A program made the position numbers and the translations under genes. Positions 7,979 through 17,648 of a DNA stretch of 64,000 nucleotides are shown here, in pieces (the first letter of the stretch is position 1; the number at the start of each line of letters is the position of its first letter). This stretch comes from an uncultured Clostridia bacterium (GTDB lineage: Bacteria > Bacillota > Clostridia > TANB77 > CAG-508), in the NCBI GenBank assembly GCA_948891265.1, contig CAQUBD010000003.1, positions 51,474 through 115,473 on the forward strand, read 5' to 3'. A model generated the notes under the pieces. It saw only the letters and a list, made by a program, of their open reading frames with translations, searched no databases and was not told the DNA's origin.

Positions 7979-9661
7979 ATGGCGAATGACATAATTCAAG
8001 AAAACAAAAAAACTGTTGTTGCAACAATTGGCAGGTGGATAACACCACATGAAGGGCACAAAAGATTTTTGCTTAAATTAGTTCGGGAATACGATAAGGT
8101 TCTTATTTTAATAGGTTCATGCTATGAAAATGGAACTGAAAGCAATTGCATTTCTGCTACTGAAAGGCAGAAAATGCTTACAGCGATTTTAAAAAGAGAG
8201 GGAATTGCGAAAGAAAAATATGAGTTTGATACTGTTGAAGATGTTCCTACTTTTGAAGAATGGCTGGATGATGTAAAAGAAGTTTGTAATAAAAATGGTG
8301 TTACACATTTCTGTACAGGAAATCAGGAAGATATTTTAAATGTCCTAAAAGAAAAGAATGAGACTTTAGGGTTTGAAATAATAAATCCTGAAGTGGATTC
8401 GGATTTTCCATATCATTCAAGTCATATTAGGAAGATGATTATTGAAGGAAAATATGAGGAATTAGAAGGATTAATACCTGATGAAGTGAAACCAATTCTT
8501 TTTAGGAATTCTTTTAAAGAGATTTTAGCAGCAAATCAAAAGAGAGGTATTCACTTTGTGCAGGGACGTCAAACAGTAGATGTAATAGTGCTTATCAGAA
8601 ATACTTTAGATGGAAAAGCCTATGTTCTACTAGGAAAACGTTCAATGGAAAAGGTTGATTTCCCTGGATATTTGGGACTTCCTGGAGATGCAATCCATAA
8701 ACACGAGACAGCAATAAATGCTGCAGTTCGTACTTGTTACGAACAAACAGGATTGCAAATTGAAGTACTGGACAACTCATTAGAGCCCGCAATTGTAAAG
8801 TTTGAAAATGTTCCAAAGTCTAACCTTGAACAGATGCATTTTGTAGGTATTTATAGTTCAGAGGATGAGAAATTTGCTGGAACTCGCGGAGGTTCTTCAC
8901 AATGTTTTGGAATCTTTATTGAAGATGAGATATACAAGTATGAAGAATATCTTAATGCTTCTGAAGAATTAACAAACTTGAAATTCTATGAAGTAAATGA
9001 TGCGATGTCTAAAGGATTGACATATCAGCAGCCAGAAATGCTCAAAAAAGCAATGGCTATGTTTGAGGCATATCCGAATTTGACAAAAACAATTCAGCCA
9101 CAAATGGAGGAAAAGGCAGAAACGTTCATGGTTTCATTTATAGGAGCTTCAGGTGCGGGAAAGAGTTCAGCGGCATTAGGCACAGCATTTAAACTCAAAA
9201 TGTTAGGTCAATCTGTCGAATATGTTCCAGAATTTGCAAAAGAGTTGGTATACAACGGAGTCCTTGGAAAGTATATTCCAAATCAGTCATATATTGTGGC
9301 AGAGCAATTTAAACAATTATATGATTTATTAGGGCAGGTGGATTACATCGTAACTGATGCAGGACTTGAAATTACTGCACTCCACTCATCAAAAGAAGAT
9401 GAAGTTGTTGAAAAATTAGCTTGGTATTTGAGAAATAAAATAAACCAAGTAACAATCTTTATTGAGAGAGATGAAGAAAAAGTGCCATTTGAGACACGTG
9501 GGAGAATTGAGACAGAAGAAGAGAGTCGTCAGTTTTCCATTCAACTTGAAAAATATCTAAAGAAAAACAATGTAAGATATATCAAAGTGAAAGGTTCAGA
9601 AGCAGCAATTGAAGTGGCTCTTAATGCAATAACGGAACATAATAAGTCATGTAAAGCGTAG
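7979..9661 (+). CDS. three-domain NAD salvage protein: NMN adenylyltransferase, Nudix, NadR-like P-loop kinase, 560 aa
   Basis: Residues about 10-165 form a nucleotidyltransferase of the NMNAT type (GRWITPHEGHKR carries HxGH; SSHIRKMI is the second ATP motif), expected to make NAD from NMN and ATP. Residues about 190-350 are Nudix-like, but the Nudix box is degenerate: GDAIHKHE is one residue long, and in RTCYEQTGL two of the usual metal-binding Glu positions are Thr and Gln. Residues about 383-555 are a P-loop domain (GASGAGKSSA) like the ribosylnicotinamide kinase part of NadR. NMNAT-Nudix fusions are known in bacteria and phages; the three-part form is less usual. Base composition is more balanced than its neighbours (CGC, CGG and CGT codons occur), suggesting transfer. 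Confidence 0.88.
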   Translation: MANDIIQENKKTVVATIGRWITPHEGHKRFLLKLVREYDKVLILIGSCYENGTESNCISATERQKMLTAILKREGIAKEKYEFDTVEDVPTFEEWLDDVKEVCNKNGVTHFCTGNQEDILNVLKEKNETLGFEIINPEVDSDFPYHSSHIRKMIIEGKYEELEGLIPDEVKPILFRNSFKEILAANQKRGIHFVQGRQTVDVIVLIRNTLDGKAYVLLGKRSMEKVDFPGYLGLPGDAIHKHETAINAAVRTCYEQTGLQIEVLDNSLEPAIVKFENVPKSNLEQMHFVGIYSSEDEKFAGTRGGSSQCFGIFIEDEIYKYEEYLNASEELTNLKFYEVNDAMSKGLTYQQPEMLKKAMAMFEAYPNLTKTIQPQMEEKAETFMVSFIGASGAGKSSAALGTAFKLKMLGQSVEYVPEFAKELVYNGVLGKYIPNQSYIVAEQFKQLYDLLGQVDYIVTDAGLEITALHSSKEDEVVEKLAWYLRNKINQVTIFIERDEEKVPFETRGRIETEEESRQFSIQLEKYLKKNNVRYIKVKGSEAAIEVALNAITEHNKSCKA

Positions 9662-9680
9662 TAACACAAAAACAGTTTTC

Positions 9681-9710
9681 CTCTATACATCTTTTTTAGG
9701 TGTATAGAGA
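9681..9710 (+). other. hairpin between NAD gene and DHH gene
   Basis: Arms ctctatacat(c) and (g)gtgtatagag pair around a T6 loop with one mismatch. There is no T-run after it, so a processing or attenuation role is as likely as termination. Confidence 0.35.
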
Positions 9711-9733
9711 ATTTGTAAGAAGGAGAGATCTAT

Positions 9734-10708
9734 ATGGAAATGACGAATGGCATTAATATAGTAAAATCAAAAGAAAAAATTCAGAAGGAAAGTTGTGTAA
9801 AAAAGCGGTCAGAAGATTTAATTTCAGTATTAAAAGGGAAAAAGGTAACAATATTAGGGCATGACAATATTGATGTAGATGCAACATTATCAGGAATATT
9901 AATGTCTAAATTGTTAGACTTTCTTAAAATCGATAATGAATTTATCATTATTGAAGAAGTTAAAAGAAATGAAACTTATGAAATAATTGAAGAAACAATA
10001 GGCATTGATATGAGAAAATGGCAAGTGAAAGGAGAAAATCCAAAAAGAGAATTGTTTTTAGTTGATCATTTCGAAACAATTCATAGTGGACATGTGGTAG
10101 GATGTATTGACCATCATCCAACTAAGCAAGAAAAAGGCTATGAATTCAAATACACAAGAAAATCATGTGCAACTGCATATTTAATCTACGAAATTATGAA
10201 GGAAGTAAATTTTCCAATAACTAAAGAAGATGTAAAAATGGTTATTGTTGCTATGATGGTAGATACAGTATCTTTTAGAAGTAGCAAGACAATACCAAAA
10301 GAGGCGGAAGAAGCAAAAGAGTTGGCAAGGCAGTATGGGATCAAATATTTTCAATTGGAAAGATATTGTTTATGTTTAACTCCAATTGACAAAATGAGTA
10401 AAGCTGAAATTATATCTAATGGACAAAAATGGTACAATTATAATGGGCATAAAGTAGGATCATCATATGTACAAATATATGAAATGCCAAATAAAGAACT
10501 AATAAGTGAATGGTTAAGTAGCTTAAAAGAAAAGTTAAGAGATACTAATAGTGATATGTTAGTATTCATTATCGCTAACATGAAAAGTAATACTACTTAT
10601 GAGTATCAAATTACAAAAGAAGAGATAACAAGATATGTAAAAAATGGCATTTTATCAAGAGGACAAGATATTATGCCTGAAATTGAAGCTAAATATATTA
10701 ATAGATAA
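9734..10708 (+). CDS. DHH-family phosphoesterase, family II pyrophosphatase-like, 324 aa
   Basis: The DHH fold is clear: GHDNIDVDATLSG (about residues 44-56) matches the GHxxxDxDA metal site, LFLVDHFE and CIDHHPTK supply the DHH motif, and the DHHA2-type C-terminal half has the usual length (PpaC is about 310 aa). Such enzymes need Mn2+ and hydrolyse pyrophosphate. The gene sits 72 bases after the NMNAT protein, whose reaction releases pyrophosphate, so a functional pairing is plausible (inference). It has a strong AGGAGAG site. One in-frame CGG codon (9806) is read without a shift. Confidence 0.85.
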   Translation: MEMTNGINIVKSKEKIQKESCVKKRSEDLISVLKGKKVTILGHDNIDVDATLSGILMSKLLDFLKIDNEFIIIEEVKRNETYEIIEETIGIDMRKWQVKGENPKRELFLVDHFETIHSGHVVGCIDHHPTKQEKGYEFKYTRKSCATAYLIYEIMKEVNFPITKEDVKMVIVAMMVDTVSFRSSKTIPKEAEEAKELARQYGIKYFQLERYCLCLTPIDKMSKAEIISNGQKWYNYNGHKVGSSYVQIYEMPNKELISEWLSSLKEKLRDTNSDMLVFIIANMKSNTTYEYQITKEEITRYVKNGILSRGQDIMPEIEAKYINR

Positions 10709-10758
10709 AAGAAAAACAGCTCATATGAATAGATTATCATATGGGTTGTTTTTCTTTT
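10707..10758. terminator. strong bidirectional-type terminator
   Basis: Arms at 10707-10728 and 10737-10758 pair over about 20 bases with few mismatches and carry A-run and T-run ends (aaaagaaaaacagc... / ...gttgtttttctttt). Confidence 0.85.
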
Positions 10759-10835
10759 AACTTTGCATAATAAGTTTTTAAAAATATATTAACATAAAAG
10801 CAAAGTAAACATATTATATAACGGGAGGAAAAAAA

Positions 10836-11600
10836 GTGGAAAATATATTATATAGTATAGCAGGAATATTAATACCATTTATAGGAACAAGTTTAGGAAG
10901 TAGTTTTGTATTCTTTATGAAAAAAAATATGAATGAGAAATTTCAGAAAATGCTTGTGGGATTTGCTTCAGGTGTTATGATTGCAGCCAGCGTATGGTCA
11001 CTTATTTTACCAGCAGTAGAAATGGCAGAGAATCAAGGGGGAATACCTTGGCTACCAGCAGCATTAGGATTTGCATCAGGTGTTATATTTTTAATTTTAA
11101 TAAATAAAATTGCTAAAAAATTTGAATCAAATGGAAATGAAAAGAAGTTAAATATGTTAATATTTTCAGTTACACTACATAACATTCCAGAAGGAATGGC
11201 AGTTGGTGTATGCTTTGCAGGATTTTTAGCAGGGAATGCGGGGATAGCCTTATTTGAAGCAATGATTTTAGCATTAGGGATAGCTATTCAAAATATTCCA
11301 GAAGGTGCAATAATTTCAATGCCTTTAAAAATGCAAGGTGCAAATAAGAAAAAAGCATTCTGGTGTGGAGTTTTATCTGGAATAGTTGAGCCTACTGCAG
11401 CATTTATAACAGTATTACTAATTAACATTGTTGTTCCAATCTTACCATATTTATTATCATTTGCAGCAGGAGCAATGATATTTGTAGTAGCAGAAGAATT
11501 AATTCCAGAAATGCATAGTGGTAAGAAATCTACTTTAGGTGTAATTGGATTAACAATAGGATTTATTATAATGATGGTATTAGATATAGCTTTGGGATAA
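10836..11600 (+). CDS. ZIP family metal transporter, 254 aa
   Basis: An integral membrane divalent metal importer of the ZIP family (ZupT/GufA branch). About eight hydrophobic segments are visible. The metal-site motifs are clear: HNIPEGMAVG (about residue 112) and NIPEGAIISMP (about 152), plus a later EELIPEMH. The GTG start is chosen because a strong GGGAGG site lies 8 bases upstream and there is no in-frame ATG nearby. It is monocistronic between two terminators. Zn or Fe/Mn substrate cannot be decided from sequence. Confidence 0.9.
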   Translation: MENILYSIAGILIPFIGTSLGSSFVFFMKKNMNEKFQKMLVGFASGVMIAASVWSLILPAVEMAENQGGIPWLPAALGFASGVIFLILINKIAKKFESNGNEKKLNMLIFSVTLHNIPEGMAVGVCFAGFLAGNAGIALFEAMILALGIAIQNIPEGAIISMPLKMQGANKKKAFWCGVLSGIVEPTAAFITVLLINIVVPILPYLLSFAAGAMIFVVAEELIPEMHSGKKSTLGVIGLTIGFIIMMVLDIALG

Positions 11601-11615
11601 ATTAGAATATAAATG

Positions 11616-11670
11616 AAAATACTTTATAATTTTTATAAATAAAATTTGTAAAAATTATAGAGTATTTTTT
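11616..11670 (+). terminator. rho-independent terminator after ZIP gene
   Basis: Long arms (11616-11639 and 11645-11667) pair with few mismatches and end in a T6 run. Confidence 0.75.
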
Positions 11671-11733
11671 AGTGTTGTGATAAAATATGAATAGTAAAAA
11701 GTTATTAATAAATATAGTAAGAAAAGAGAAAAT

Positions 11734-12219
11734 ATGGAATATAATAAATGTGTAGAATATATGAAAGAAAAACATAAAGGACAAAAAAGGAAACAAGGAA
11801 CGCCTTATTATTTACACCCAATTGGAGTAAGTAACATTTTAAAGAAAAAAGGATTTGCAAAAGATTATCAGATAGCGGGATTATTCCATGATTTGATAGA
11901 AGACACTGATACTACTTATGAAGAAATATTAAAAATTACAAATAGAAACATTGCTGAAGCTGTAAGGCTAGTAACAAAAGAAAATGGATATAAAATGCAA
12001 GAATATATTATAAGAATAAGTAAAAATGATATGGCAAAGATGGTAAAGCTAGCAGATAGACTACACAATTTGTCAGAAACTCATTTAACAGAAATAGAAT
12101 TTCAGAAAAAATATGTAAATGAAACAGAGGAGTGGTTTTTAGATTTGGCAAAAGGGACTGTTTTTGAAGATGACTTACAAAAAGAACTAAATAATATTAA
12201 AAGATTATATGAAAAGTAA
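11734..12219 (+). CDS. HD-domain protein, SpoT/MESH1-like alarmone hydrolase, 161 aa
   Basis: A single HD domain of the RelA/SpoT hydrolase type without synthetase, TGS or ACT domains. Visible metal and substrate motifs: YYLHPIGV (about 27-34), GLFHDLIEDT (about 49-58, the HD pair) and KLADRLHNL (about 109-117). Small proteins of this kind hydrolyse (p)ppGpp or related nucleotides. It is monocistronic with a weak purine-rich ribosome site. Confidence 0.82.
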   Translation: MEYNKCVEYMKEKHKGQKRKQGTPYYLHPIGVSNILKKKGFAKDYQIAGLFHDLIEDTDTTYEEILKITNRNIAEAVRLVTKENGYKMQEYIIRISKNDMAKMVKLADRLHNLSETHLTEIEFQKKYVNETEEWFLDLAKGTVFEDDLQKELNNIKRLYEK

Positions 12220-12240
12220 TAGAAATTTATTTAAAGCTCC

Positions 12241-12271
12241 AAAAAGTGATTATTGAATAGTCACTTTTTTT
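12241..12271 (+). terminator. rho-independent terminator after HD gene
   Basis: Arms aaaaagtga (12241-12249) and tcacttttt (12261-12269) with a T-run. Confidence 0.7.
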
Positions 12272-12475
12272 GTTGTATAGGAAAAATTGATTTTTCCTAT
12301 ACAACAAAAACACATTCCAAAGAAAATTGCAATGCAATTTTCGCGAGCGAACAAAAACGGGGCATGTAAGTAATCTAAAATGTTAAAAAATTTTAATCAT
12401 GCTCCTTTTGTTCTTGTATAAAATGTTTAAAACAGAAACAATGTTATTAATGTCCGCTTTTGTTCTTGTATAGTA
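12271..12475. repeat. composite palindromic repeat, divergent copy
   Basis: Three hairpins in the same order as at 18636-18776. A perfect 16-base stem (12271-12286 / 12291-12306, containing ataggaaa) comes first. A perfect 9-base stem gaaaattgc/gcaattttc (12322-12342) leads into CGCGAGCGAACAAAA. Then an imperfect stem pairs gaacaaaa..gggcatg (12349-12367) with catgctccttttgttc (about 12399-12414). A second cgcttttgttcttgtata copy follows at 12456-12472. This fills the gap between the HD gene and purA. Confidence 0.7.
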
Positions 12476-12514
12476 TTATATTAAAAAAACTTATTATATT
12501 TTTTATAAAAAGTA

Positions 12515-12543
12515 TTGACAAATAAAAAAATAATGAATATAAT
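12515..12543 (+). promoter_or_regulatory. sigma-A promoter of purA-purB
   Basis: Perfect TTGACA (12515-12520), 17-base spacer, perfect TATAAT (12538-12543), 55 bases before purA. I saw no purine riboswitch aptamer in the leader. Confidence 0.85.
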
Positions 12544-12553
12544 ACAAATGTAA

Positions 12554-13864
<1,311 letters not shown>

Positions 13865-13887
13865 AAAAAGAAAGAGAGTTTTATATT

Positions 13888-15240
13888 ATGGAAGATATAT
13901 ATAATGTTTCACCAATAGATGGTAGATACAGAGAAATAACAGATGAAGTAAGAAATTGTTTTAGTGAATATCACTTAATAAAAAATAGAGTTATTGTAGA
14001 AATTGAGTGGTTAAAAAAACTGTTTCAAATAAAAGAGCTAGATTTAAATTATGATAAATCAGATTTAAAAATATTTGATAAAATAATTGATGAATTTAAT
14101 TTAGAAGATGCTAAAAAAGTAAAAAAAATAGAAGATGTAACAAAGCATGATGTGAAGGCTGTTGAATATTATTTAGACGAAAAATTCAAAGAATATAATA
14201 TCGAAAAATACAATCATCTAATTCATTTTGCTTGTACATCAGAAGATATAAATAATCTAGCTTATGGAATTATGATAAAAGAATTAATTCAAGATGTATA
14301 TGTTCCAAATACAAATAAATTAATAGAAACTATAGAAGAAAAAGCAAAAGAATATGCAAATATTCCTATGCTATCACATACACATGGACAAAATGCAACG
14401 CCTACAACAGTGGGAAAAGAATTATCAATATTTGCATACAGATGTAACAAGATTTTAAATAAAATAAAAAATGAAAAAATTTCAGGAAAATTTAATGGAA
14501 CAGTAGGAAATTTTAATGCACATGTAATTTCTTATCCAAATGTTGATTGGATACAAGTAAGCAAAGAATTTGTAGAAAGTTTTGGGTTAGAATGTAATTT
14601 ATTTACAACACAAATAGAATCACACGATAATATATGCCTAATATTTTCAGAAATTAAATTATTAAATAATATAATTTTAGATTTTGATAGTGATATATGG
14701 ATGTATATTAGTAGAAATTATTTTATACAAAACAATGTTAAAGGAGAAGTAGGCTCATCAGTTATGCCACATAAAATCAATCCAATTAATTTTGAAAATT
14801 CTATGGCAAATATAAAAATGGCAAATGGAGTGTTAGGAGCATTTATTGAAAATTTACAAATTTCAAGAATGCAAAGAGATTTAAGTGACTCATCAATGCT
14901 TAGAAATATTGGAATGGCAGTAGCATATTCAATTATAACGATAAAACAATCTATTAAAGGATTAAGCAAATTAAATGTAAACGAAAAACTTTTGAGAGAA
15001 GAGCTACAAAATACGCCAGAAATATTAGCCGAAGCAGTTCAAACAATATTAAGAAAAAATGGGTATGAAAATGCATATGAAATATTAAAAAGTATGACAA
15101 GAGGAAAAAATATATCTATGAAAGAATTTATAGAAACTTTAGAAATAAACAAAGAAGATAAAGAGAGTTTATTAAAGTTAGAACCTGAAAATTATATTGG
15201 TTTAGCTTCTAAATTAGTAGAGATTGAAGTAAATAAATAA
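13888..15240 (+). CDS. purB: adenylosuccinate lyase, 450 aa
   Basis: It removes fumarate from adenylosuccinate and from SAICAR. The fumarase-superfamily signature GSSVMPHKINPINFEN lies at about residues 287-302, and THDVKAVEYY and the SHTHGQ(N)ATP segment carry catalytic context. The start VSPIDGRY and the 450-aa length fit the long, E. coli-type PurB rather than the shorter Bacillus type. It lies in an operon with purA. A broken hisI fragment begins directly at its stop. Confidence 0.96.
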   Translation: MEDIYNVSPIDGRYREITDEVRNCFSEYHLIKNRVIVEIEWLKKLFQIKELDLNYDKSDLKIFDKIIDEFNLEDAKKVKKIEDVTKHDVKAVEYYLDEKFKEYNIEKYNHLIHFACTSEDINNLAYGIMIKELIQDVYVPNTNKLIETIEEKAKEYANIPMLSHTHGQNATPTTVGKELSIFAYRCNKILNKIKNEKISGKFNGTVGNFNAHVISYPNVDWIQVSKEFVESFGLECNLFTTQIESHDNICLIFSEIKLLNNIILDFDSDIWMYISRNYFIQNNVKGEVGSSVMPHKINPINFENSMANIKMANGVLGAFIENLQISRMQRDLSDSSMLRNIGMAVAYSIITIKQSIKGLSKLNVNEKLLREELQNTPEILAEAVQTILRKNGYENAYEILKSMTRGKNISMKEFIETLEINKEDKESLLKLEPENYIGLASKLVEIEVNK

Positions 15241-15443
15241 AGTTTAAAAAGGACATATGAAACAGAAAAAGCCACTTATTATAGTAGAAGTAGGAAAAAA
15301 TTATGGACAAAAGGAGAAAAAAGTGGTAATATACAAGAAATTAAAAAAATTTATTTAGACTGCGATTCAGATACACTTTTATTTTTAGTAAAGCAAAAAG
15401 GATTTGCGTGTCATAGAAATAAAAAGACATGTTTTGAACTTTA
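15241..15443 (+). pseudogene. hisI: hisI (phosphoribosyl-AMP cyclohydrolase) remnant, truncated and frameshifted
   Basis: Reading from the purB stop gives [20 protein letters not shown], then [17 protein letters not shown], then FACHRN, matching the HisI core including the TRSR-type and CDSD..CH metal-binding elements. About the first 30 residues, including the usual start, are missing. A one-base deletion in an A-run at about 15419-15424 shifts the frame just before the expected KKTCFEL end; restoring it reaches a stop at 15441. No intact his gene lies nearby. This reads as a decayed relic. Confidence 0.85.
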
Positions 15444-15494
15444 AATATATATAAAATTAGAAAAAGAAAACACAATAATAGAAGGAGAAGAACA

Positions 15495-16004
15495 ATGCCA
15501 GGATATATGATACATTTAGCAGTAGGAACAGTATATTCAAAGAATAATAAAATTGAAGATTTAAAAAGCTTTAACAAAGGAATAATAGACCCAGATTTAT
15601 TAGGTGGAGATAAACAAAAAACACATTATGGGTTAGATTCTGCTCATCCGGGATTAAATAAATATATAAATTCAAATGGAATGCAAGACAGTTATCAAGA
15701 AGGTTATTTTTTACACTTATTAACAGATTACCTATTTTATAATAAATTTTTAACTACATTTAGTACAGATATTTATGATGATTATGATAGACTAAATTTA
15801 AAAATAAAAGAAAAATATAAAATTAAGATTCCTGAAGAAGTACAAGATGTAGTAAAATTTAAAGAAGGAAGATTGACAGTTTTAGAAGAAGAAAAATTAT
15901 ATAAGTTTATAGAAAGTGTTGGTAAAATAAATGTAAGAGATATTATATCAAAAAGAGATATAGACTATGAAAGAGAAATTCAACAGTTAAACTTAGAAAT
16001 ATAA
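15495..16004 (+). CDS. zinc-dependent phospholipase C-like protein, 169 aa
   Basis: The pattern MPGYMIHLAVG at the N-terminus, GIIDPDL (about 29-35), HYGLDSAHPG and GYFLHLLTDYLFY (about 69-81) matches the small cytoplasmic proteins annotated as zinc-dependent phospholipase C family, with His and Asp residues placed to bind metal. No signal peptide is present, so a secreted toxin role is unlikely. The substrate is unknown. The ribosome site AAGGAG is strong. Confidence 0.65.
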   Translation: MPGYMIHLAVGTVYSKNNKIEDLKSFNKGIIDPDLLGGDKQKTHYGLDSAHPGLNKYINSNGMQDSYQEGYFLHLLTDYLFYNKFLTTFSTDIYDDYDRLNLKIKEKYKIKIPEEVQDVVKFKEGRLTVLEEEKLYKFIESVGKINVRDIISKRDIDYEREIQQLNLEI

Positions 16005-16079
16005 TTTAATAATTATATAAATTTATGTTTTAAGATTAAATACTTTAAAAGGTCATAAAAGAAAGGAATACCAATAAAA

Positions 16080-16842
16080 ATGAAGGTTAAAAGTAATGTA
16101 ATAATATTTACTACACACAATGAAGAAAGAAAAGATGTAAGAAGATTAAAAGAAAAAAAATTACAAATAGTATTAGATGAAAATAATAATTTACCAATAT
16201 TTGATATTAACAATAAAGAATATATAAAAACCACTGTAATTAATAAAGTTGAAGAATTATTTGGAACATCAAAATTCTATATTGAACAATTATATACATG
16301 GGGTGATCCACGGGTATTATAATAAAGATGAAGAATTAATAGTTACATATTTAGTAATAATTAATAGAAACAATATAAAAAAATTATCTTCAAATATAAA
16401 CTTTTATGATATTTTTATTGAAAATGTAGAAGGAACTAGAAAGATACAAAATATTACTTTAAGTGGTGAAAACAAAAAAATAGAATATAAAATAGAAACA
16501 AAAGCAAAAAAGGAAAGAAATAATATAGAATATTCACATAAATTAGTAGAAAAAGCACAAATTAGTGAATTAACAGCAATTATAATTCATACTGGAATAA
16601 AAAGATTAAGAAATAGAATTGAAAATACTAATATTGCTTTTAGTTTTCTAGAAGATGAATTTAAAATTTCAGAGCTACAACAAATCTATGAAATAATATT
16701 AGATAAAAAATTAGTATCAGCAAACTTTAGGAAAAAAATAGAGCCTATGATAAAAAAGACAGATAAAGTTGTAAAAGAATCAGCATTTAGACCATCAACA
16801 AGATATGTGTTTAATGAAGATTATATAGAATATTGGGTGTAG
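16080..16842 (+). pseudogene. NrtR-like Nudix/winged-helix regulator with +1 frameshift at CGG
   Basis: Two reading frames join into one 253-aa protein. The first frame (16080-16310) covers a Nudix-like domain without a real Nudix box and reaches FYIEQLYTWGDP, the hallmark segment before the C-terminal part of NrtR proteins. The second (from 16312) continues GYYNKDEELIVTYLVI and the winged-helix half with FRKKIEPM and FRPSTRYVF. The junction is an in-frame CGG at 16311-16313; dropping its C restores the frame. NrtR proteins repress NAD genes and sense ADP-ribose. It may be a pseudogene, a sequence error or a recoded gene. Confidence 0.8.
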
Positions 16843-16892
16843 AATATGCTTGTTATCGGGTTAATAGTTATTAAAAAGGAGATATTAATGAT

Positions 16893-17474
16893 ATGGACAA
16901 TAATGAAATAATAATGGCTTCTGGAAATAAAGGAAAAATAAAAGAAGCACAAGAGATATTAAAAGAATATAAAATAATCCCAATGAATGAAATTGGGATT
17001 AAAATTGATGTTGAAGAAGACCAAGAAACTTTTGAGGGAAATGCCATAAAAAAATCAGAAGAAATAGCTAAAATGTTAAATGGAAAAATGTGTTTAGCAG
17101 ATGACTCTGGAATTGAAATTGAATATCTAGATGGATTTCCAGGAGTATACACAAAAAGGTGGCATGCTGGAACAGATAGAGAAAGAAATTTAGCAATTAT
17201 AGAAAAGCTAAAAGGTGTTCCAAAAGAAGAAAGAAAAATTAAATTTATTACAGCTATGGCTATTTCAGATGGAATTAATACAGTTTCATCAGTAGAATAT
17301 ATAGAAGGATATGTTTCAGAAGAAGTTAGAGGAGAAAATGGATTTGGATTTGATGAAATATTTGAATTAGAAAGTGGTAAAACTCTAGCAGAATTATCTC
17401 AAGAAGAAAAAAATGAATTAAGTGCAAGGAGAAAAGCATTAGAGAGTCTAAAAGATAAAATTATAATTAAATAA
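16893..17474 (+). CDS. rdgB: XTP/dITP diphosphatase, RdgB/HAM1 family, 193 aa
   Basis: A housecleaning pyrophosphatase that removes dITP, dXTP and related triphosphates. Conserved motifs: MASGNKGKIKEAQ (about residues 8-20), FEGNAIKKSEE (about 48-58), LADDSGIEIEYLDGFPGVY (about 69-87) and FGFDEIFE near residue 150. Length is normal. The start at 16893 is preceded by AAGGAGAT. It lies 50 bases after the NrtR-like gene, probably in the same transcript. Confidence 0.94.
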   Translation: MDNNEIIMASGNKGKIKEAQEILKEYKIIPMNEIGIKIDVEEDQETFEGNAIKKSEEIAKMLNGKMCLADDSGIEIEYLDGFPGVYTKRWHAGTDRERNLAIIEKLKGVPKEERKIKFITAMAISDGINTVSSVEYIEGYVSEEVRGENGFGFDEIFELESGKTLAELSQEEKNELSARRKALESLKDKIIIK

Positions 17475-17477
17475 TAA

Positions 17478-17570
17478 ATTATAATATATAGTAAAAATTC
17501 GTTGTTTGCTGATCGGACTAATAATATAAAGGTTATATTATAACTTTTAATTTGAATATGAATAAAAAAA
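17478..17570. repeat. GGTCG-core intergenic repeat, copy A
   Basis: An inverted pair (attataatatata-type left arm, ttatattataactttt right arm at 17532-17547) brackets a core at about 17493-17530 (aaaattc-gttgtttgctgatcggactaat, then aatataaa) shared with 40854-40975 and 46435-46502. Similarity to the 40.9-kb copy continues past the right arm (tttgaa..atgaataaaaa). It lies in the leader of the DUF362 gene. Confidence 0.7.
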
Positions 17571-17592
17571 CGAAACTTAAAATTAATAAGTA

Positions 17593-17621
17593 TTGCAACA
17601 AAATAATAGATATTATATAAT
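17593..17621 (+). promoter_or_regulatory. sigma-A-type promoter of DUF362 gene
   Basis: TTGCAA (17593-17598), 17-base spacer, TATAAT (17616-17621), 28 bases before the start codon at 17649. Confidence 0.7.
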
Positions 17622-17648
17622 TCAGAAAAAAGAAAGGAATGATTTTAA

